This document shows positions 59,021 through 64,000 of a stretch of 64,000 bases of DNA, piece by piece (position 1 is the first letter of the stretch; each line of letters starts with the position of its first letter). The notes beneath the pieces were generated by a model. That model saw only the letters and a list, made by a program, of their open reading frames with translations. It ran no database searches and was not told where the DNA came from. Source of the DNA: an uncultured Porphyromonas sp. (GTDB taxonomy: Bacteria > Bacteroidota > Bacteroidia > Bacteroidales > Porphyromonadaceae); assembly GCA_900539155.1 (NCBI GenBank), contig UQBE01000001.1, positions 62,001-126,000 of the forward strand, written 5' to 3'. The position numbers were made by a program, and so were the translations under genes.

Positions 59021-59728
59021 ATGATCTGGAAAATCATCGTGGCAATAGTCGCTGTCTTGATTATTGCTTTTATCGTGTTTGAAATCGTGTCTCGGATCTT
59101 TGCTAAGAAAAACCTGAAAGCCTTTTTGGCTTCTCATCCTCAAACACCGCTCACCGAGGAAAAGAAAAGGTTACTGGTATTTGGAGCCATCTTGTCTTGT
59201 TATCGCAGTGAGGACATCCTTAGTATTATCACCGATGATAATATGAATGAATACAAGACCGGGCTTCAAAAACAATGGAGCATTAATGGTCGGGAAGATG
59301 CTCTAGAGACGCTAAACGCTCTGCTTAATTTAGAGCGGAGTACGGAATTGGACGAAGTCCTTGCTCAAAGAGGTTCTTCCGAGGAACTTATTGAGTTGCA
59401 GACTTTGATAGCAGACGGGCTAAAAACGGATTTGGCTCAAGTCCGGACCACAACCTCCACGTATGCTTGGGACGTATGCCGACTGGTGAGCTTGGCAAAA
59501 TGGTGTTATTGGTTGCAATACATCAGTGAAGCGGAAATGTGGAAGTACCTCAATGAAGGAGCGGTGAAAGCATCGTCATTAGGCAAAGACTGGAACGACT
59601 ATACGGTCTCGTTCTTAATGGGCCGAGCCATTCACGGATTTGGTACAGAGGATATCATAGACGATTGTAAGGCTCTATATCATAGAGAGTCTGACACGGA
59701 TGTGTATTCCAAATACAGCTTTAAATAA
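59021..59728 (+). CDS. DUF1266-domain protein with N-terminal membrane helix
   Basis: A 235-residue protein. One N-terminal helix (about 4-24, IIVAIVAVLIIAFIVFEIV) anchors it. Residues about 110-225 carry the DUF1266 pattern: WDVCRLVSLAKWCYWLQYISEAEMWKYL (about 144-171) and SSLGKDWNDYTVSFLMGRAIHG (about 184-205). The domain is widespread in sporadic, mobile gene sets and has no defined biochemical role. It ends 49 bp before a strong bidirectional hairpin at 59777-59816 and convergently overlaps the recombinase frame. Confidence 0.82.
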   Translation: MIWKIIVAIVAVLIIAFIVFEIVSRIFAKKNLKAFLASHPQTPLTEEKKRLLVFGAILSCYRSEDILSIITDDNMNEYKTGLQKQWSINGREDALETLNALLNLERSTELDEVLAQRGSSEELIELQTLIADGLKTDLAQVRTTTSTYAWDVCRLVSLAKWCYWLQYISEAEMWKYLNEGAVKASSLGKDWNDYTVSFLMGRAIHGFGTEDIIDDCKALYHRESDTDVYSKYSFK

Positions 59729-60442
59729 CTTTTCAAAGCTGACCGAGACCTCTGTGCAAAGGTCTCCCAATGATGGTATAGTCAATGGTCCTTTACAAAA
59801 AGGATCATTGACTATATTATTATCTATGTCTATCTTTCTTGTGAGAAAGAGGAAGTCTTTGACAGCTGTTTTTTTTGTCAATCTGTCCATATCCTTTGCA
59901 ATCTTCTGGTCGGTGACTTGGGCATAGATTTGCGTGCTGGCAATAGACGAATGCCCCATCATCTTAGCGATGCTCTCGATAGGCACACCAGCCTCTAGCG
60001 TTAGCGTGCCAAACGTATGTCTTGCACAGTGCCAAGTCAACGGAGTACGGATGCCACAAGCCAGCCCTACGGCTTTGAGATGACGGAGTAGCTTCCAGTC
60101 ACTCATTGTATCGGGGAATATCTTGTAGTCCCCTCTGCTCTGCTCTTTCGTGTAAAGAGCGAGTATCTGCTCCGCTATCGGATGCAAGGGGAGTAAACTC
60201 TCCACCTCCGTTTTCTGTCTTGCCTTGCGAATATACCGCTTCCCCTCGCTGTTCGTCTCAATTTGCGAAGCTCGTAGCCCTCGTAAATCAACAAATGCCA
60301 AGCCTGTAAAGACCGAAAAAAGGAACATCCTTCGGCTTAGTTCTGCCCCTTCATCCTGCAATGGGAATGCCAAGAGGTTGCGAGCAGTCTCTAACTCCAT
60401 CTCATACGGCTCAAAACAGCACCACAATTGCGGAGAGTTCAC
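59675..60442 (-). pseudogene. 5'-truncated tyrosine recombinase (integrase)
   Basis: A 255-residue frame holding only the catalytic domain. It starts around ELETARNLLAFPLQDEGAELSRRMFLFSVFTGLAFVDLRGL, lacking the usual 150-200-residue arm and core-binding N-terminus; the first 14 residues (MNSPQLWCCFEPYE) look unrelated. Catalytic residues seen are HCARHTFG (H-x-x-R), GHSS and the nucleophile Tyr in TQIYAQV; the first Arg is atypical, as in many Bacteroidetes enzymes. About 40 C-terminal residues read through a terminator-like hairpin, so the natural stop was probably lost. Same group as IntDOT-like/CTn integrases. Confidence 0.78.
59777..59816. terminator. Bidirectional hairpin between DUF1266 and integrase
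   Basis: TATAGTCAATG-GT-CCTTT and AAAGG-AT-CATTGACTATA are 18-bp arms (one mismatch) around ACAA. Stands just past the DUF1266 stop on the plus strand and inside the 3' extension of the integrase on the minus strand. Confidence 0.75.
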
Positions 60443-60918
60443 TTACTGAATACTCTTCCGTCAGTTACCTACTCCTACCTCTTCCTTACCATTCGGAGAA
60501 TGGGCTAACGATTTGGTGACGGAACTTCTACTCAAATCCATCTCTTTTGCACTTTACCTCGCAGTGCAAACCACTGAGATGTCGTGCGAATCGCTCTCAT
60601 TTCCATTTGCTTACCCGCAATCCTCTCCCTAATGCCCTTCCCCCTAATAGTTCCTCCGTTGGAACTGAAAAGTTCCTCCCTTGGAACCGAAAAGTTCCTG
60701 CCTTGGAACTAAAAAGTTCCAAAAGGGGAACTGTTTTTGGAACTCGTATGTGCTACGAAGACAGCGCGATACGCCGGGTAGTGATGGTGGGCTTTGCACT
60801 ACGAACTCGGTCACACTTGCTGCTTGACTAGGCACAGAGTGCGATAAGCTTGCTAACTTTGCACTCCGTAATGAGACTTTTGCAACAGTCTCGTAATGTC
60901 TTATCTACAGATTTATCT
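60443..60918. repeat. Island boundary region with 22-bp tandem repeat and hairpins
   Basis: About 475 bp without a gene. It has a perfect TTTGCACT/AGTGCAAA hairpin at 60546-60570; 3.7 tandem copies of a 22-mer TTCCTccnTTGGAAC-nnAAAAG at 60651-60732, each with a TTCC/GGAA dyad; a possible -7 box TAACTTTG at about 60854; and one GAGACT-TTTG-CAACAGTCTC palindrome at 60873-60892 directly before the DUF486 gene. Confidence 0.7.
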
Positions 60919-61290
60919 ATGAATCCTTGGTTAACGGTCGCTCTACTGGTTGTCTCTAACGTCTTTATGACTTTCGCTTGGTACGGGCACATCAAGCTGG
61001 AGCAGATGCGGGTCATCACCGACCACACGCCACTCTATCTGGTTATCTTGCTGAGCTGGTGCTTGGCGCTCTTTGAGTACTCCTTTCAGATTCCGGCCAA
61101 TCGCTACGGCTATGTCGGCAACGGCGGTGCCTTCAGCTTGATGCAGCTCAAGGTGATCCAAGAGGTGGTGTCGATTACGGTCTTTACGCTCTTCTCGGTG
61201 ATTTTCTTCCGTGGGGAGCCGTTGCAGTGGAACCATTTAGCTGCTTTTGCTTGCCTTGTCCTAGCGGTTTACTTTGTCTTCTTAAAGTGA
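60919..61290 (+). CDS. DUF486/DMT-type small membrane protein
   Basis: A 123-residue protein starting MNPWLTVALLVVSNVFMTFAWYGH, with four helices. The family motifs FMTFAWYGHIK (about 15) and EYSFQIPANRYGY (about 55) are clear. Belongs to the drug/metabolite transporter superfamily as a half-size form, and probably dimerises; substrate unknown. The start at 60919 avoids codons from the upstream palindrome. Hairpin repeats flank it on both sides. Confidence 0.9.
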   Translation: MNPWLTVALLVVSNVFMTFAWYGHIKLEQMRVITDHTPLYLVILLSWCLALFEYSFQIPANRYGYVGNGGAFSLMQLKVIQEVVSITVFTLFSVIFFRGEPLQWNHLAAFACLVLAVYFVFLK

Positions 61291-61315
61291 AACTGTTGCA
61301 AAAGTCAACAGTCTT
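61290..61315. repeat. GAGACTGTTG-family palindrome after DUF486
   Basis: AAACTGTTG-CAAAAGT-CAACAGTCTT starting at the DUF486 stop. It could serve as its terminator and is the last of this family seen in the window. Confidence 0.65.
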
Positions 61316-61327
61316 AAAGTAGGAGGC

Positions 61328-62347
61328 TCACGAGGGGAGCTGGTCGTAGGTGCGCCGACGACGGAGGTGGTACTGCCAGAGGAGCGAGTAGTGCGCTATG
61401 GGCGGGGTCGCTGTGGGCTGGTACCAGGGCTGATCGGCGGAGAGGGCGAGCTGGCGACGGGTGCGGTAGAAGTCTCTCACGGCTCGTAGTACGGCTGTGG
61501 CGTGTCGGGGCTGCCCCTTGACGAGGAAGGTGAAAGCGGCGAGCAGGTCTAGCGGGAGGCGACAGAGGAGGAGGCGCCTGTGGGCATGCCGTGTGGGGAG
61601 GTTCTTGTAGAGCATGCGGAGGTTGTTGCGAAAGTTGAGATAGCTCTTCCTCGGGCTACCCATCTCGAGCGTAGCTCCTCCCAGATGGTAGACAATGCTG
61701 TCGGGAGTGTAAAGAATACGACCGCCTGCAAGCCAGAGCCGCCACGATAGGTCTATCTCCTCCATGTGAGCGAAGAAGCTCTCGTCAAAGCCTCCTACCC
61801 TCCAGAACGTCTCGCTACTGACGAAGTAGCAGGCGCCTGTCGCCCAGAGTATCTCGCACTCCTCGTCATACTGCCCATGATCTAGCTCGACGGTGTCGAA
61901 GAGACGACCCCGACAGAAGGGATAGCCCCAGCGGTCCAGCTCACCACCAGCAGCGCCGGCGTACTCAAAGGCTTCGGGCTGGCGGTCACTGCGTAGCTTG
62001 GGTTGTACGGCAGCGAGACCTTTCCTCAGCAAAGCTAGCGGACGGTCGCACCAGTGGGGCGAGACACGTACGTCGCTATTGAGGAGACAATAATAAGAGT
62101 AGTCGAGCTGGCGAAGCCCTCGGTTGTAGCCCCCTGCGAAGCCGTAGTTTTCGGATAGACGAACGAGATTGACCTGCGGGAAAGCCTCCTGCAGGTAAGC
62201 GAGTGAGTCATCTGTCGAACCGTTGTCTATGACCACGAGGTCGGCCATCTCAGGCGGTGTGTGCGCCACGAGGGGCGGGATGTACTCTTCGAGGAGCTTG
62301 CGCCCGTTCCAGTTGAGGACGACGATGGCTAGGTCGGGACGGTTCAT
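61328..62347 (-). CDS. Glycosyltransferase family 2 (rhamnosyltransferase-like)
   Basis: A 339-residue GT-A protein. LAIVVLNWNGRKLLEEYIPPL at the N-terminus, VVIDNGSTDDS (about 38), NYGFAGGYNRGL (about 65) and the DxD-type NSDVRVSP (about 90) are typical of the RfbF/WbbL-like subgroup that adds sugars to lipid-linked glycans. WRVGGFDESFFAHMEEIDLSWR (about 185) is the acceptor/base region. It lies 8 bp downstream of mtaB on the same strand; no other glycan gene is adjacent. Confidence 0.9.
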   Translation of the reverse strand: MNRPDLAIVVLNWNGRKLLEEYIPPLVAHTPPEMADLVVIDNGSTDDSLAYLQEAFPQVNLVRLSENYGFAGGYNRGLRQLDYSYYCLLNSDVRVSPHWCDRPLALLRKGLAAVQPKLRSDRQPEAFEYAGAAGGELDRWGYPFCRGRLFDTVELDHGQYDEECEILWATGACYFVSSETFWRVGGFDESFFAHMEEIDLSWRLWLAGGRILYTPDSIVYHLGGATLEMGSPRKSYLNFRNNLRMLYKNLPTRHAHRRLLLCRLPLDLLAAFTFLVKGQPRHATAVLRAVRDFYRTRRQLALSADQPWYQPTATPPIAHYSLLWQYHLRRRRTYDQLPS

Positions 62348-62355
62348 AGGTCGGC

Positions 62356-63705
62356 TTATGGCTTGGTGCTGAAGGTTTGTCGCCGCACGCTCCAGTGCGC
62401 TAGCCGTGCGGGGGTGATGGCTCCGACGAGCTCGGGGTCGTACGGCTGGGCGACACGTATATAGTTGTCGGTAAAGCCCTCCATCATCTCGCCGTGGCGT
62501 GTCTCCTCCCAGAGGACGGGGCGAACGGAGCCAGCGAAGGGAGCGCAGAAAGCGTTGTGCCGCTCGCTAGAGAGCGCGAGGAGCTCCTTCGTGCGGAGCT
62601 TCTTTTCGGCTGCGGGTACAGCGGGCTTAATCTCCAGAGCTTTGGTGCCTTTGCGCTCGCTATAGGGGAAGACGTGCAACTGGCTCCACGGTTGCGCTTG
62701 GAGGAAAGCCAACGTCTCGGCGTGATGCTCGGGCATTTCGCCCCGCATACCTGCAATGACATCAATACCGACGAAAGCATCGGGAATCAGCTCATAGATG
62801 AGCTTGAGTCGCTCTGCAAAGAGCGCCGTGTCGTAGTGCCGCCGCATCAGGCGCAGCACCTGGTCGGAGCCTGACTGGAGGGGGATGTGGAAGTGCGGCA
62901 TAAACTGCGCCGTCTCAGCGACGAATTGGATGATCTCTGGGGTCAGTAGCTCTGGCTCGATGGAGCCGATGCGGTAGCGGGCGATGCCTGCGACTTGCGT
63001 CAGTCGGTGGAGTAGCTCTAGGAGCGTTTCGCCTGTGGTGCGTCCGAAGTCTCCGATGTTGACGCCTGTCAAGATGATTTCCCTGCCACCCAGCTCAGCG
63101 ACACGCTCCGCCTGCGCCACCAGTGAGGCGATGGATCCGTTGCGACTGACGCCTCGTGCGGCGGGTATGGTGCAGTAGGTGCAGTAGTAGTTGCAGCCGT
63201 CCTGGACCTTGAGGAAGTGGCGCGTACGGTCGTCCGAAGAGACGCTCGGCTCGAAGTGTTGGAGCTCTCGGCGGACGGTGACGTGGGGCGTAGCTGCTTT
63301 CGGCTGGTTGCGCTTTTGGGACAGCTCGGTGAGGAGCGAGACGATTTCGCTTTTACGTCCCGAGCCGACGACGAGATCCACGCCAGGCATCTGAGCAATC
63401 TGGTCGCCTTGTAGCTGGGCATAGCAACCAGTCACGACAATGAGTGCCTCTGGGTACTCACGGTGCAGACGGTTGATGAGACTGCGGCACTTCTTGTCCG
63501 CCGTGTCGGTCACCGAGCAACTGTTGACGATGCAGATATCGGGGACCACCTCCATCGTGTGGTGGTGCTCGTCAGAGATGCGCTCCACGCCCACGGTCGC
63601 TAGCTGGCGCGCGATGGTTGAGGTCTCGGCATAGTTGAGCCGACAGCCCAGCGTGTAGAAAGCAGCTCGCTTGCCCGCGAGGGGATGGAGTCGGGGAGCA
63701 ATCAT
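62356..63705 (-). CDS. mtaB: tRNA t6A37 methylthiotransferase MtaB
   Basis: A 449-residue radical-SAM enzyme. The start at 63705 (MIAPRLHPLAGKRAAFYTLGC) gives the family start and overlaps the preceding stop by 4 bp. N-terminal UPF0004 cluster cysteines: TLGCRLNYAE, IVNSCSVTD and VVTGCYAQ. Radical-SAM motif: DGCNYYCTYCTIPAARG. C-terminal TRAM-like domain. It converts t6A to ms2t6A at position 37 of ANN-decoding tRNAs. Together with the GT2 and the transporter upstream it forms a compact leftward set. Confidence 0.93.
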   Translation of the reverse strand: MIAPRLHPLAGKRAAFYTLGCRLNYAETSTIARQLATVGVERISDEHHHTMEVVPDICIVNSCSVTDTADKKCRSLINRLHREYPEALIVVTGCYAQLQGDQIAQMPGVDLVVGSGRKSEIVSLLTELSQKRNQPKAATPHVTVRRELQHFEPSVSSDDRTRHFLKVQDGCNYYCTYCTIPAARGVSRNGSIASLVAQAERVAELGGREIILTGVNIGDFGRTTGETLLELLHRLTQVAGIARYRIGSIEPELLTPEIIQFVAETAQFMPHFHIPLQSGSDQVLRLMRRHYDTALFAERLKLIYELIPDAFVGIDVIAGMRGEMPEHHAETLAFLQAQPWSQLHVFPYSERKGTKALEIKPAVPAAEKKLRTKELLALSSERHNAFCAPFAGSVRPVLWEETRHGEMMEGFTDNYIRVAQPYDPELVGAITPARLAHWSVRRQTFSTKP

Positions 63706-64000
63706 AGCGAATAGAGCAAAACACCAGCAATGCCCGCGAGGACAATGAGCAGGATGGGATGAACCCACTTCTTGTACAGAGCGAGTCCCGTTACGGCAAA
63801 GATGATGAAGCTACGGTAGTCGATGAAGTTCTCCGTGACGATGATATTATCCACCGTGATCGGCGTGCCAGCGGGGAGCGTGAGGAGCGTCCAGAGCCCC
63901 GGCTGTATCATCAGCATCAGCGCGGCGGCCGCTATGAGTCCGACACTGGCGGGACGTATGCCGAGGAAGGCAGCATCGACATAGCGATTGTTTCTAAAAG
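63702..64000 (-). CDS. Chromate transporter family protein (C-terminal part)
   Basis: Truncated by the window edge; 98 codons plus the stop are seen. YVDAAFLGIRPASVGLIAAAALM and the C-terminal helices (FIIFAVTGLALYKKWVHPILLIVLAGIAGVLLYSL) fit the ChrA-type half-transporter domain. Half-size ChrA proteins act in pairs; the partner is expected upstream, outside the window. Ends with ATGA overlap onto mtaB. Confidence 0.8.
   Translation of the reverse strand, partial: FRNNRYVDAAFLGIRPASVGLIAAAALMLMIQPGLWTLLTLPAGTPITVDNIIVTENFIDYRSFIIFAVTGLALYKKWVHPILLIVLAGIAGVLLYSL

Noticed and set aside
55690..60450. Matching att direct repeats at the two edges of the mobile island
   Set aside because: I compared the edges by eye and found no convincing direct repeat, so no attachment site is reported.

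Overview
The window looks like a chromosomal segment from a Bacteroidales bacterium, most like Porphyromonas (P. asaccharolytica/P. uenonis type; inferred, not proven). Supporting features are promoter -7 boxes of the Bacteroidetes form TAnnTTTG, a type IX secretion (T9SS) C-terminal sorting domain, a TonB-dependent receptor with a carboxypeptidase-regulatory N-terminal domain, a fused system II cytochrome c maturation protein, and gene families almost confined to Bacteroidetes (DUF4876-, DUF6850- and DUF4857-like). No rRNA or tRNA gene was recognised.

Layout. (1) 166-2760: the chaperone clpB. (2) 3063-24229, all on the minus strand: an envelope and probably iron/haem acquisition island. Its upstream half runs TonB receptor, lipoprotein, outer-membrane barrel, T9SS cargo protein, OB-fold lipoprotein, PepSY membrane protein, ABC ATPase, permease, membrane-anchored partner. 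Its downstream half runs porin, imelysin lipoprotein, two tandem di-haem (DUF1111) lipoproteins, and the CcsBA haem ligase they would need. Both halves start from promoters that share a 15-bp core. (3) 25332-41337, plus strand: a DUF2520 protein and Maf, then a surface-polysaccharide locus. It makes a UDP-HexNAc uronate (epimerase plus dehydrogenase) and holds an arginase-family enzyme, two ATP-grasp ligases, flippase, polymerase, acyltransferases, glycosyltransferases, a deacetylase, a PglC-like initiating transferase and a PglE-like aminotransferase. Genes from about 29.1 to 39.5 kb are clearly AT-richer than their flanks. (4) 41667-52527: a complete type I-C CRISPR-Cas system, with 39 repeats and 38 spacers followed by cas2-cas1-cas4 | cas7-cas8c-cas5c-cas3 read on the minus strand. 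A candidate structured ncRNA lies at the leader-distal end, and a strong hairpin separates the adaptation and interference genes. (5) 52725-55647: a BRO-N/Fic fusion, an SPFH protein with an NfeD partner, and glutathione peroxidase. (6) About 55.70-60.44 kb: a decayed mobile island with a truncated HTH gene, an HTH gene interrupted in frame by a 175-bp MITE-like element, a four-gene cargo operon (MORN/YwqK-like, LemA, DUF3137, DUF1266) and a 5'-truncated tyrosine recombinase. (7) 60919-64000: a DUF486 membrane protein, a glycosyltransferase, mtaB and the end of a chromate-transporter gene.

The intergenic DNA is rich in dispersed repeats: a palindrome with GAGACTGTTG/CAACAGTCTC arms, a roughly 235-bp CACGTGG-rich block, an AT-rich GACGCATTATATAATG motif, and GC-rich REP-like hairpins. 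The systems most worth follow-up are the polysaccharide locus with its arginase and ATP-grasp enzymes, the LemA-DUF3137-DUF1266 cargo operon, the two-part iron island and the ncRNA candidate beside the CRISPR array.
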